NCBI GenBank assembly: GCA_002386525.1
Contig: DGIS01000013.1
Span: 168,789-232,788, forward strand
Source of the DNA: Sphingobacterium sp. UBA4616
GTDB lineage: Bacteria; Bacteroidota; Bacteroidia; Sphingobacteriales; Sphingobacteriaceae
Direction of reading: 5' to 3'
DNA length: 64,000 bases
The notes below the pieces were generated by a model that saw nothing but the letters and a program-made list of their open reading frames with translations, was not told the origin of the DNA and did not search any database. Made by a program: the position numbers and the translations under genes. Shown here piece by piece: positions 25,255-33,713 of the stretch (position 1 is the stretch's first letter; the number at the start of each line of letters is the position of its first letter).

Positions 25255-26646
25255 ATGAAACAAAAAGATAGCTTTAAAGATACAACAGGAAGGTTGGCCG
25301 CAAGGTTCGGACTTAGTCAGGCTGATATTACGCCGCCGATCGGTATTTATTCCCGTAATTGGGGTGCTGCTGCCTTTGATCAGGCGACAGCTATCCACCA
25401 GCCGCTGATGATGCATTGTTTGTATATCGCATCCTTTGATCAACCGCCTGCAATTATAGTAACTGCAGACCTGGGCTGGTGGAAAAATGCAGCCGATGAG
25501 AAAGCTTTGCGCTTTGCGCTACTTGAGCATTTTGATCTCGATGAATCGCAGCTGATTTTTGCACTATCACATACACATGCAGGCCCAAGTATCTGTTCGA
25601 GCGATGCCGGGCAGCCTGGCGGACAACTGATTGTGCCTTACCTGAAATTTCTTACACAACAGGCGATATCTTGTATTGAAACGGCACGCAGTACGCTGTT
25701 TAAAGGAAGTTTGATCTGGAATTATGGCGTTTGTGATTTGGCAAGCGACCGTGATTTGAAGGTGGATGCACAGTATCTGATTGGTTACAATCCATTGAAA
25801 ACAGCCGATACAACGCTGTTGGTTGGGCGATTACATGACAGTGCCGAAAATTTAAAGGCGGTTATTTGCAATTATGCATGCCATCCCACAAGTTTTGCTC
25901 ATGAGAATGACTTGATCTCACCCGATTTCGTAGGCGAAATGCGAAATACGGTGGAAAGCGTGCTTGCTGTACCTTGTCTTTTTTTGCAGGGCGCATCGGG
26001 AGATCTGGCTCCACGGAGACAGTATGTAAAGGATCCGACAATAGTAGAAGCCAATGGAAAACAGTTGGGATATGCCGTGCTTGCGACACTGGCCCAAGAA
26101 CAGCATAGTCATAAAAACTGGGGGTTTAGAGAGGCATTGATTTCAGGAGCTCCATTAGCCTGCTGGGAATTTCAGGAACAGCCTGTTTCAACCGATTTTA
26201 GACAAACGGTAGTATCGGTCAAAGTACCTTACAAAAATCTGCCTAGTCCCGAAGCCATTTTAAAGGAATATGAAAGCTGTACCGATCGTGTGCTCAAAGA
26301 CCGCCTTTGGCGAAAATATAATACATGTAAATCTATTGGGAACAAAAAGGAAGCAATTATTCCCGTATGGATATGGAAAATGGGAGATGCGGTATTAGTA
26401 GCCCAGGCCAATGAAGCCTATTCCTGTTACCAAATGGAGGTTAGGGCTCAGTTTCCAGATCACACAATTGTTTTTATCAACATTGCCAATGGATATGTAG
26501 GGTATCTCGCACCAAGGGAGCTTTATGATAAGGATATCTATGCCGTGTGGCAAAGCCCTTATGCCAGTGGAAGTCTTGAAATACTTATTGAACAAACGAA
26601 CTTAGGAATTCAAACATTATTGACCGATGAAACTCGATTGGATTGA
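25255..26646 (+). CDS. Neutral-ceramidase-like amidohydrolase, cytoplasmic
   Basis: 463 residues with no signal peptide. The N-terminal RFGLSQADITPPIGI and the zinc motif SHTHAGPS match the neutral/alkaline nonlysosomal ceramidase N-terminal domain, and NYACHPTSFAHENDLISPDF provides further ligand candidates. True ceramidases are secreted and longer (about 650 residues or more). This protein is short and intracellular, so amide hydrolysis of a small substrate, such as an N-acylated sugar acid, is more plausible. Its 3' end overlaps the symporter gene by 20 bp. Confidence 0.75.
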   Translation: MKQKDSFKDTTGRLAARFGLSQADITPPIGIYSRNWGAAAFDQATAIHQPLMMHCLYIASFDQPPAIIVTADLGWWKNAADEKALRFALLEHFDLDESQLIFALSHTHAGPSICSSDAGQPGGQLIVPYLKFLTQQAISCIETARSTLFKGSLIWNYGVCDLASDRDLKVDAQYLIGYNPLKTADTTLLVGRLHDSAENLKAVICNYACHPTSFAHENDLISPDFVGEMRNTVESVLAVPCLFLQGASGDLAPRRQYVKDPTIVEANGKQLGYAVLATLAQEQHSHKNWGFREALISGAPLACWEFQEQPVSTDFRQTVVSVKVPYKNLPSPEAILKEYESCTDRVLKDRLWRKYNTCKSIGNKKEAIIPVWIWKMGDAVLVAQANEAYSCYQMEVRAQFPDHTIVFINIANGYVGYLAPRELYDKDIYAVWQSPYASGSLEILIEQTNLGIQTLLTDETRLD

Positions 26647-28192
26647 CATCATTATTTTTGCCGTATACATTATCGGTATAGTGGTACTGGGATTATATGC
26701 TTCTCGAAAAAACTCCGTTTCAAAACGTGATTATTTTCTCGCGGGCGATAAGCTGCCCTGGTGGATGATTGGCGGAAGTATCATTGCTGCAAATATCAGC
26801 AGCCATCATCTGGTAGGAGCCATGGGCGCTGCTTATAGTCGTGGTTTCGTAGCGATTACCTTGGAGTGGGGAGCCATTCTAATCGGTTTTAATGCATTGC
26901 TTTGGATATTTCTGCCATTTTATATCCGAAATGGCTTTTATACGATTCCCGAATACCTCGAAAAAAGATATGGCAATGCTACCCGGGTGCTTTATGCTAT
27001 TCTGATCTTGTTTACCTATGTATTCGTGGAGATTGGTGCTGTTCTTTATTTGGGTGGTCTTTCGTTACATGCTTTGTTCGGTATTCCTATCCTATACAGT
27101 ATTTTTGGCATGGCAATTCTAACGGGCTTGTATACGGTGTTAGGGGGGCTGAAGGCGGTAATATGGACAGAAATGGTGCAGCTTGTCATTCTGGTGCTGG
27201 GGGGGATAGTTTTGACTTTTGCAACCATCGATGCAGCGGGAGGATTTCAGTCTGTTATCGATTCAACCAAAGATTGGAAAATGTTCTATCCCGCAACTGA
27301 TCCTGATTTTCCCTGGACCATGTATCTTGGCGGGTTGTTATGTATTAGTGTGTTTTATTGTGCCACAAATCAATTTATTGTGCAGCGCGTATTGGCTGCA
27401 AAGAATGAATGGCATGGACGCATGGGGGTAATCTTTGGCGATTACCTTAAATTTTTGGTTCCGCTGATTATTACCATTCCAGCATTGGTTGCTCCTAAAT
27501 TCTTACCGCATCTCGATCAGCCCGATTTGCTGTTCGCGACCTTGGTAGAAACATTATTGCCCAAAGGTCTGGTAGGGTTGGTTATGGCCGGATTAATCTC
27601 GGCAATTATGTCTCATATTTCGGGTGCGATCAATTCCTGTACGACGATTCTGACAGTTGATATCTATGGCCAGTACATTAATAAAAATGCAACGGACTAT
27701 GAAGCCATCCGTTTTGGGAAGCGCGCCGGAGTAGCGATTATCGTTCTCGGAATCATGAGTGCAGTTGTTCTAATCAGTTATTCGGATAAACCAGTTTTTC
27801 TTTATCTAATGAACCTATATGGTCTCTTCACACCAGGTATTGCGACTATGTTTTTGATGGGTGTATTTTGGAAAAGAACAACATCGCAAGGAGCATTGAC
27901 GGCTGGTTTATTGACCATTCCGCTGTCTTTACTTTTGGAATATGCATTGCCTGAAATGCCATTTTTCAATCGAACTGGTATTGTATTCTGGACATGTATG
28001 ATCGCTTGTGCAGTAGTCAGTCTAATGACACCTGCGGTTGCAGAAACGAGGTTGACAAATCTTGTGCTCACAGGCGAAACTTTTCAGGTTCCCGATCAGG
28101 ATAAAGCCGCTTATCGAGGATTTCGAAATCCAACGCTGTGGTGGATAATCATTACGGTGCTTGTACTCTATTTTTATGTACGTTATTTTTAA
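26627..28192 (+). CDS. Sodium:solute symporter (SSS family)
   Basis: 521 residues with about 13-14 transmembrane helices, the normal SSS size. Recognisable pieces are the TM1 start IIIFAVYIIGIVVLGLYASRK, SKRDYFLAGDKLPWWMIGGS, the sodium-site region AANISSHHLVGAMGAAYSRG, and GLVMAGLISAIMSHISGAINSCTTILTVDIY in the TM8-TM9 area, where SSS proteins bind Na+. It resembles the SGLT/sugar and sugar-acid branch. It would import the monomer released in the periplasm. It overlaps the preceding gene by 20 bp, so coupling is expected. Confidence 0.9.
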   Translation: MKLDWIDIIIFAVYIIGIVVLGLYASRKNSVSKRDYFLAGDKLPWWMIGGSIIAANISSHHLVGAMGAAYSRGFVAITLEWGAILIGFNALLWIFLPFYIRNGFYTIPEYLEKRYGNATRVLYAILILFTYVFVEIGAVLYLGGLSLHALFGIPILYSIFGMAILTGLYTVLGGLKAVIWTEMVQLVILVLGGIVLTFATIDAAGGFQSVIDSTKDWKMFYPATDPDFPWTMYLGGLLCISVFYCATNQFIVQRVLAAKNEWHGRMGVIFGDYLKFLVPLIITIPALVAPKFLPHLDQPDLLFATLVETLLPKGLVGLVMAGLISAIMSHISGAINSCTTILTVDIYGQYINKNATDYEAIRFGKRAGVAIIVLGIMSAVVLISYSDKPVFLYLMNLYGLFTPGIATMFLMGVFWKRTTSQGALTAGLLTIPLSLLLEYALPEMPFFNRTGIVFWTCMIACAVVSLMTPAVAETRLTNLVLTGETFQVPDQDKAAYRGFRNPTLWWIIITVLVLYFYVRYF

Positions 28193-28242
28193 CTTAACTT
28201 GTTGCAAGATTTACTTATTAAACGCTTCAAATAAAGGAAAAC

Positions 28243-29442
28243 ATGCTGAAAGAACTGCACGAAAAAATTAAAAATATTTTTCCAAAAGTTGTTGCTATAC
28301 GCCGCCACATCCATCTAAATCCCGAATTGTCCTTCCAGGAGTTCGAGACAAGTGCTTATATTCAGCAAAAACTAGTAGAGTTGAATATGCCATTTAAGGT
28401 TGTAGCCAATACCGGTGTAGTTGCTGTGCTGACGGGTGAAAAAGCAATGAGCAATGATATTATTGTGCTGCGGGCTGATATCGATGCATTACCAATCCAT
28501 GAACAAAACAAGGTGAGTTATAAGTCCCGAAATGAAGGTGTGATGCACGCTTGTGGCCATGACTTTCATACGGCCAATCTTTTGGGCGCAGCGTCAATAT
28601 TGAATGCGTATAAAGCCGAATTTTCCGGAAAGATCGTTTTCCTGTTTCAGCCTGCGGAGGAAAAGATACCCGGTGGGGCTATCCAAGTTTTGGAATCTGG
28701 AATTTTGGAATCTTTTGGTGGTACCATCAAAGCTGTACTAGGGTTACATGTAAGTCCTCGTGTTGCATTGGGGAAGGTCGGTTTGCGTTCCGGCCGGTTT
28801 ATGGCTTCAAGTGACGAGTTTTATTTTACCATAAAGGGGCGCGGTGGTCATGCTGCAGAGCCGCATAGGGCTATTGATCCGATTATGATCGGTGCACAGT
28901 TGCTCACGACCTTGCAGCAGATTGTTAGCCGAAAAGCCAATCCCGATGTACCTTCTGTATTAACCTTCGGACGTTTTATTGGTGATGGGGCAGCTAATGT
29001 TATTCCAGAAGAAGTGAAATTAGCTGGAACATTCCGTACAATGGATGAGGTATGGCGCAGGGAGGCACTAGCAACGGTGGCTGAAATAGCAGCCACGCTT
29101 CCCATGTCGCTTGGGGCAGAGGTCGATGTTGAAGTACGGCATGGTTACCCTGCTCTTTATAATGATCCTACCTTAACGCAAAAAGTCAAAGCGATTATTG
29201 CGGATACAATGGGGGCAGACGTGCCACAGGAACTCGACATCTGGATGGCAGCGGAGGATTTTGCCTATTATTCTTATCGTTATCCTTCGCTGTTTATGTT
29301 GATCGGAACTAATAACGATGAACCTTCAACCCAATATGGTCTTCACAATCCACAATTCAACCTTGATGAAAAAGCGTTCGAAACAGCGATGGCTGTTATG
29401 GTCAATGCTGCGATCTCCCTTTTGAATGAATCAGATGAATAG
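28243..29442 (+). CDS. M20D-family amidohydrolase (N-acyl-amino-acid/hippurate hydrolase type)
   Basis: 399 residues, cytoplasmic, the standard length for M20D. Metal ligands are visible: VMHACGHDFHTANLLG (His, Asp and His), PAEEKIPGGA (the Glu pair), GLHVSPRVALGKVG (His) and, near the C-terminus, LHNPQFNLDEKAF (His). Family members remove acyl groups from N-acyl amino acids. In this operon, with a second amide hydrolase (25255) and an aminotransferase, it may deacetylate an N-acetylated acid intermediate; that is inference. It starts 50 bp after the symporter and overlaps the following gene by 17 bp. Confidence 0.88.
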   Translation: MLKELHEKIKNIFPKVVAIRRHIHLNPELSFQEFETSAYIQQKLVELNMPFKVVANTGVVAVLTGEKAMSNDIIVLRADIDALPIHEQNKVSYKSRNEGVMHACGHDFHTANLLGAASILNAYKAEFSGKIVFLFQPAEEKIPGGAIQVLESGILESFGGTIKAVLGLHVSPRVALGKVGLRSGRFMASSDEFYFTIKGRGGHAAEPHRAIDPIMIGAQLLTTLQQIVSRKANPDVPSVLTFGRFIGDGAANVIPEEVKLAGTFRTMDEVWRREALATVAEIAATLPMSLGAEVDVEVRHGYPALYNDPTLTQKVKAIIADTMGADVPQELDIWMAAEDFAYYSYRYPSLFMLIGTNNDEPSTQYGLHNPQFNLDEKAFETAMAVMVNAAISLLNESDE

Positions 29443-30406
29443 AAAAGAATTTTTGATGTCCTCTTTTGCATTTGGACTATCCTATGCCGTTAATGCGAAT
29501 AACAAGGTGTTTTCAAGGCAAGAGAACGTAAAAAAAATAGGAATCATCGGACTGGACATTACCCATGCTGTGGCATTTACAAGGGCGATCAATACGGCAG
29601 ATAGCAATCATCCCTATGGAAAATTCAGGGTTGTTGCGGCTTATCCCTATGGAAGTAAAACAATCCCTTTAAGTATCGAGCGTATTCCGAAAATTACAGC
29701 GGAAGTGCAACAGCTCGGGGTTTCGATTGTATCAAGTATTGCCGAGCTATTGAAAAAAGTAGATTATGTGCTTTTGGAGACAAATGATGGAAATCTACAT
29801 TTGGAACAGGCACTTCAAGTAATCAAAGCTAAAAAACCTTTATTTATCGATAAACCAATAGCGAATTCCTATGTGGACGCTTTCAAAATTTTTGAAACGG
29901 CAAAAAACTACGATTGTTCTGTATTTTCCTCAAGCTCATTGCGTTACATTAATGGGCTTCAGGAATTGGATCGAGCCAATATTATTGGGGCTGATGTCTA
30001 TTGTCCGGCGGTAACGGAACCTTCACATAAGGATCTCTATTGGTATGGTATCCATGGGGTTGAAATGTTATTTGCGTTGATGGGACCGGGATGTCGTTCG
30101 GTGAGGACTGTTCAGGAAGAGGGTACTTCGTTTTATGTTGGGGACTGGTCGGATGGAAGAATTGCCTCACTTCGGGGCATTCGCGAGGGGAAGGATGATT
30201 TTGGTGGTACGGTTTTTTTGAAAGATCAGATTGTACATTTGGGACAATTTATGGGCTATGGCCCCTTGTTGGATAAGATCCTTACGTTTTTCGAAACGGG
30301 CGTAAGTCCGGTGGACGAAAAGGAAACCTTGGCAATATGCGCATTTATTGACGCCGCCGAAGAAAGTAAATTAAACGGTGGCAAGGCAGTTTTGCTTCAA
30401 AAATAG
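29426..30406 (+). CDS. Gfo/Idh/MocA-family NAD(P)-dependent oxidoreductase
   Basis: 326 residues. The N-terminus (MNRKEFLMSSFAFGLSYAVNAN) resembles a signal or Tat-like region. The Rossmann motif follows as KKIGIIGLDITHAVAFTRAI, the usual GxGxxG being altered to GLDITH. The family lysine is in LFIDKPIANSYVDAFKIF (the EKP motif as DKP). The C-terminal part has WYGIHGVEMLFALMG with the expected catalytic-region histidine. It would oxidise or reduce a sugar derivative. The start could also be the ATG at 29435. It is the last gene of the 21942-30406 operon. Confidence 0.8.
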   Translation: MNQMNRKEFLMSSFAFGLSYAVNANNKVFSRQENVKKIGIIGLDITHAVAFTRAINTADSNHPYGKFRVVAAYPYGSKTIPLSIERIPKITAEVQQLGVSIVSSIAELLKKVDYVLLETNDGNLHLEQALQVIKAKKPLFIDKPIANSYVDAFKIFETAKNYDCSVFSSSSLRYINGLQELDRANIIGADVYCPAVTEPSHKDLYWYGIHGVEMLFALMGPGCRSVRTVQEEGTSFYVGDWSDGRIASLRGIREGKDDFGGTVFLKDQIVHLGQFMGYGPLLDKILTFFETGVSPVDEKETLAICAFIDAAEESKLNGGKAVLLQK

Positions 30407-30441
30407 AGGCGGCGGTTTCAAAAATAAAGGATAGAGCCTGC

Positions 30442-31119
30442 TTAATAATTACTCGCCACCGTAATCAACAATGGACTATTAAAGATTGAAGCGGGGGATA
30501 TGACGGTTTCGTTCAGGGGAACAGTATTGCCATAACGCTCTTTCAATTTAGCTTTTACTTCGGGACTGCTTAAATCAAAATCTTTCAGCTTTTCCAGCTT
30601 CCCAATTTCGATGTCTGCTCCACGTTGGTATATTTTCCAGATCAATTCCGAGCAATAGATCTTATCGTCTGACCATTCGAATGTCGCGTCGTAATTTTTG
30701 CCGATAAAATTTTTGCCGATTGCTTTGATTTTGGTTATTGTCGAGCTGTTTAGTATATTGTTGGCATTTTTGAGGCGTTTGACGGCGTAATGTTGCTTTT
30801 CGCCACGCGCAATCCAGTGTTCCAGCTTCGTTACAGTTACAGGCTGTACGGCTTCCAACACGTAAGGTTTGCCTTGTTCGTAAAAAATAATGCCACAATG
30901 GGAATAGGGAGAACGTGTTGCTAATTGGATGGCCTTGCATTGTGGTGAAATAGAAGACTGAAAGATCATATCGCCATCGTTGAACTGGGGCAATTTTGAA
31001 TTAGCTTTCGATTGCTTGGAAATCATTGGCTTTTTTTGCGCATGGACTGGTAGCGTCAGCGCTGTAGTGATCATAAGATAACTAACAAGAGATATCAGGT
31101 AAATAAGTGTCTTTTTCAT
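30442..31119 (-). CDS. YiiX/YebB-type permuted NlpC/P60 cysteine hydrolase, secreted
   Basis: 225 residues with a Sec signal peptide ending in LPVHAQ. The family is the circularly permuted papain-like YiiX group: LPQFNDGDMIFQSS opens the domain, the histidine is in SPYSHCGIIFYEQ, and the cysteine in DDKIYCSELIWKIY. Substrates may be peptidoglycan peptides or lipids; none is proven. It is the last gene of a three-gene minus-strand unit (32586 to 30442) with two unknown proteins. It converges on the sugar operon with a 35 bp gap and no evident terminator. Confidence 0.8.
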   Translation of the reverse strand: MKKTLIYLISLVSYLMITTALTLPVHAQKKPMISKQSKANSKLPQFNDGDMIFQSSISPQCKAIQLATRSPYSHCGIIFYEQGKPYVLEAVQPVTVTKLEHWIARGEKQHYAVKRLKNANNILNSSTITKIKAIGKNFIGKNYDATFEWSDDKIYCSELIWKIYQRGADIEIGKLEKLKDFDLSSPEVKAKLKERYGNTVPLNETVISPASIFNSPLLITVASNY

Positions 31120-31135
31120 TGTTTTATCGATGAAG

Positions 31136-32092
31136 TTACTGAAATAGTTTCATGATTTTCTTTGACTTGGTCCTTTCGGCGAGTTGGAAAGCAGATAATA
31201 CGTCGGATTCATATTGATATACTTTCTCCGTGCTGGCACCTTTCTGCAAAAGATAATCTATGGCTATTTTGTTTTTCATTAAGATCGCTTTTCCAAGTAA
31301 TGTACATTGTGTGAAGCTATAATCTGCTTTAACTTCATCTATACCCAGACGGTTCAGACTATTTAAAGAAGCTTTACGGATAAAATCCATGTCATTTTTT
31401 TCTATTGCCATCTTCAAGACTTCGAAATCATTAAATTGTCTATTTCGAGGCAGAAATAAGCGGTAAAATTGTTTGGCAATAGCATACTGATCCTTTTCTA
31501 AAATCCGATGAATGGCATTGCTGCTAAATTCCTCTACTGTGGAAAATCCATGCAGCTGACTAAAAAATAAAAGTATATTTTCAAAAGGGAGCATGGTCGT
31601 TTCGAGTTGCAGGAGGCCATGGAGGTCATTCGTGTCAAACAGCTCCTCTATGTGCTTCAGACTATCCAACGTCATCGTGCGAACTGCCGGCTGCATGCTA
31701 GGCAGCCAATTTGAGGATTTGGATACAACAAATCTGTGGTCGGTAATCTTATAACTGGCGGAAATGGGAGGAGTATCAAAGCTAATGATCGTTATTATTG
31801 TATCGGATAGCTCATAGTGCTTTGATCGAAGGTGCTCTACCGTTGAATTTGTAAATACCGCGTTTAAATCAACCTGAATTGTGTTGATTTGATTCTCCTC
31901 AGCCGACAAATTGTAACAAAGTATTCCTTGGTCGCTGATGTAAAAGGGCAGTTTGTCGCCTGTCTGTTGCTGTATATCAAACACCATACTGCTTTGGGAT
32001 GAAAAAAGTACCGTTGGCAGGAATGATAGCCAACAAAGTAAGTAAAGACCTGTTTTTAGCCATTGGCGATTAATAGGATAAAATGATCGCAT
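31136..32092 (-). CDS. Membrane-anchored protein with C-terminal ankyrin-like repeat
   Basis: 318 residues, not recognised as a whole. An N-terminal hydrophobic helix (WLKTGLYLLCWLSFLPTVLF) is a signal anchor or signal peptide. The middle is beta-rich with no known motif. The last ~90 residues look like one or two ankyrin-type helical hairpins (TLLGKAILMKNKIAIDYLLQ, then KGASTEKVYQ). It begins 2 bp after the upstream gene and ends 16 bp before the YiiX-type hydrolase, so the three are co-transcribed. Ankyrin proteins beside secreted hydrolases sometimes act as inhibitors; this is speculation. Confidence 0.55.
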   Translation of the reverse strand: MRSFYPINRQWLKTGLYLLCWLSFLPTVLFSSQSSMVFDIQQQTGDKLPFYISDQGILCYNLSAEENQINTIQVDLNAVFTNSTVEHLRSKHYELSDTIITIISFDTPPISASYKITDHRFVVSKSSNWLPSMQPAVRTMTLDSLKHIEELFDTNDLHGLLQLETTMLPFENILLFFSQLHGFSTVEEFSSNAIHRILEKDQYAIAKQFYRLFLPRNRQFNDFEVLKMAIEKNDMDFIRKASLNSLNRLGIDEVKADYSFTQCTLLGKAILMKNKIAIDYLLQKGASTEKVYQYESDVLSAFQLAERTKSKKIMKLFQ

Positions 32093-32094
32093 AA

Positions 32095-32586
32095 TTAATC
32101 GTGATACTGTTCTAAAAACTGATTGATCTGATTCGTTAGACCGAAAGATTCTGTTTCCAATAAATTGATTTCAGCCTCTATCTCGGTTGTCGTCGGTGAT
32201 AAGGTTAGCTTTTGGTACACCTGAATGTCCAGTTCCAAAACAGCTAATTGCAGCGCTAACAGATGCTTTCCCTCGGTAGTATGGAGCTGCAGTTCGTTGA
32301 AGGCATGTTTTAAACGTTCCAGTTCAGCAATTGACTTTTGAAAGTCATTTTCATCGGCCTTGCCAAAGTTCGGATAGGTTTCACCCAAGGTACGAAAAGC
32401 ATCGAGGTATTCTTCCTCTGACATTTCATAAATATTCGAATAGAGCATATTGTACGCATCGATGGCGTCATAGGTCTCCTCATCCATTAAGTCTTCGCGA
32501 TAGTTTTCGACCAATTGGTTGATGTCTTGAGATTCAATTTGTATGATTGATTCAATATCTTGTTTGATAAGATTGGCTAATTCCAT
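32095..32586 (-). CDS. Hypothetical acidic helical protein
   Basis: 163 residues, no signal peptide or membrane segment, strongly acidic and predicted all-helical (EDLMDEETYDAIDAYNMLYS, FGKADENDFQKSIAELERLK). No family was recognised. It is the first gene of the three-gene minus-strand unit; the next gene starts 2 bp beyond its stop. The 315 bp upstream are shared with the divergent NAD operon. Confidence 0.6.
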   Translation of the reverse strand: MELANLIKQDIESIIQIESQDINQLVENYREDLMDEETYDAIDAYNMLYSNIYEMSEEEYLDAFRTLGETYPNFGKADENDFQKSIAELERLKHAFNELQLHTTEGKHLLALQLAVLELDIQVYQKLTLSPTTTEIEAEINLLETESFGLTNQINQFLEQYHD

Positions 32587-32803
32587 GCTTTATGCTTAAA
32601 TAAATCAAAGTCTCTCTCAGCCTACAAATGTGCTGACAAAGATTTTCGTGACTATGGTATAGACAAAGATCATGTTTTATCGTAAAATTTCAATCCCTAT
32701 AATCCGCTAATTTCGATGAAAACCAGATCGATTTTTTCGTTACACAGATTTTTTCAAATTATTTAACTGGTTTTCAGTGCTGTATGTTCTATTTTAATTT
32801 TTA

Positions 32804-32820
32804 TGAGTAAAAAGTACTCA
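32804..32820. promoter_or_regulatory. Palindromic operator, distal copy (putative NrtR site)
   Basis: TGAGTA-N5-TACTCA. A second, longer copy lies with its centre 55 bp downstream at 32857-32877. The locus encodes an NrtR-type regulator as its last gene, making it the likely ligand. Confidence 0.6.
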
Positions 32821-32826
32821 ATATAT

Positions 32827-32877
32827 TTTGCAGCGTTAAATTTAATCTCCATATTTGTTGAGTAAAAAATACTCAAC
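32827..32877 (+). promoter_or_regulatory. NAD-operon promoter with proximal palindromic operator (putative NrtR site)
   Basis: TTTG (32827-32830), a 19 nt spacer and CATATTTG (32850-32857) form a near-consensus promoter. GTTGAGTA-N5-TACTCAAC (32857-32877), a perfect palindrome with 8-bp arms, abuts the -7 box and covers the expected start point. A protein bound there would repress the operon beginning at 32901. The rest of the 32587-32900 gap shows no gene. Confidence 0.65.
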
Positions 32878-32900
32878 AGGATAAAGGAAAATTAGAAGTT

Positions 32901-33713
32901 ATGATTGTATTAAATAAGCATCAGATAGTCACAGAGCAATTTCCAAATGGGGAGACAAAAGTGAAAGATTTTGATCAGTTGATCTTAAAGAACAATCTCA
33001 TCGAATTTACTTATCAGGAGGATGGCGATTTGATCCGCTTGCTTTTTGTCAAAAAGCGACTGGACGAGGTTCCCTGCGAATCTTGCCGTCTACTGATTCG
33101 TTATATGCCCTATAGCCGCATGGATCGTAAGATTGAAGGTGATTTGTTTACCTTACAGTATGTGGCTGACTTTATAAATAGTTTACAATTTGATACGGTA
33201 TCTGTTGTCGAGCCACATTCCAATGTGACGTTGGAGCTCCTGGCGAACAGTGTGGGGATTTATCCGGCACTGGACTGGTTGCCACAATTAATGGAAAAAC
33301 TTGATTTTTCAGCTCAAGACCGGATTGTTTTTCCGGATAAAGGAGCCGCGGCACGTTATATCAACAGTGGTTATGAAAATAGCTGCATTTTTGAGAAGAA
33401 GCGAAACCCACAAACAGGCCGAATCGAAGGGATGGAGCTCAAGGCCGGGGATATTCCGCTCGGGGCAAAATGCATTATTGTCGATGACTTATGTTCTGCA
33501 GGTGGAACCTTTCTCTGGGCAGGGAAAATTTTGAAAGAAATGGGAGCTAGTGTGGTCTATCTTTTGGTTACACATTGTGAACCTCGAATTTTTAAAGGCG
33601 CATTGCTGGATGATGATTCACCGATAGTCAGTGTGTTTACCACCAATTCAATGATGGATACGGTCCATCCTAAAATAAATTATATCAACTTAACAAATGA
33701 GAACCATGTTTAA
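32901..33713 (+). CDS. Ribose-phosphate pyrophosphokinase-like protein (short form)
   Basis: 270 residues, against about 310-320 for housekeeping Prs; the N-terminal part of the first domain is abbreviated. Visible motifs: FPNGETKVK (usually FxDGExxV), IRYMPYSRMDRK (usually YxxYARQDR), VEPHSN in place of DLHxxQ, and the PRPP-binding loop IIVDDLCSAGGTF. It should transfer pyrophosphate from ATP to a ribose 5-phosphate group, feeding PRPP to the NAMPT encoded next. Some phage relatives paired with NAMPT homologues act on ADP-ribose instead, and that alternative cannot be excluded. First gene of the NAD operon; it overlaps the NAMPT gene by 17 bp. Confidence 0.8.
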   Translation: MIVLNKHQIVTEQFPNGETKVKDFDQLILKNNLIEFTYQEDGDLIRLLFVKKRLDEVPCESCRLLIRYMPYSRMDRKIEGDLFTLQYVADFINSLQFDTVSVVEPHSNVTLELLANSVGIYPALDWLPQLMEKLDFSAQDRIVFPDKGAAARYINSGYENSCIFEKKRNPQTGRIEGMELKAGDIPLGAKCIIVDDLCSAGGTFLWAGKILKEMGASVVYLLVTHCEPRIFKGALLDDDSPIVSVFTTNSMMDTVHPKINYINLTNENHV

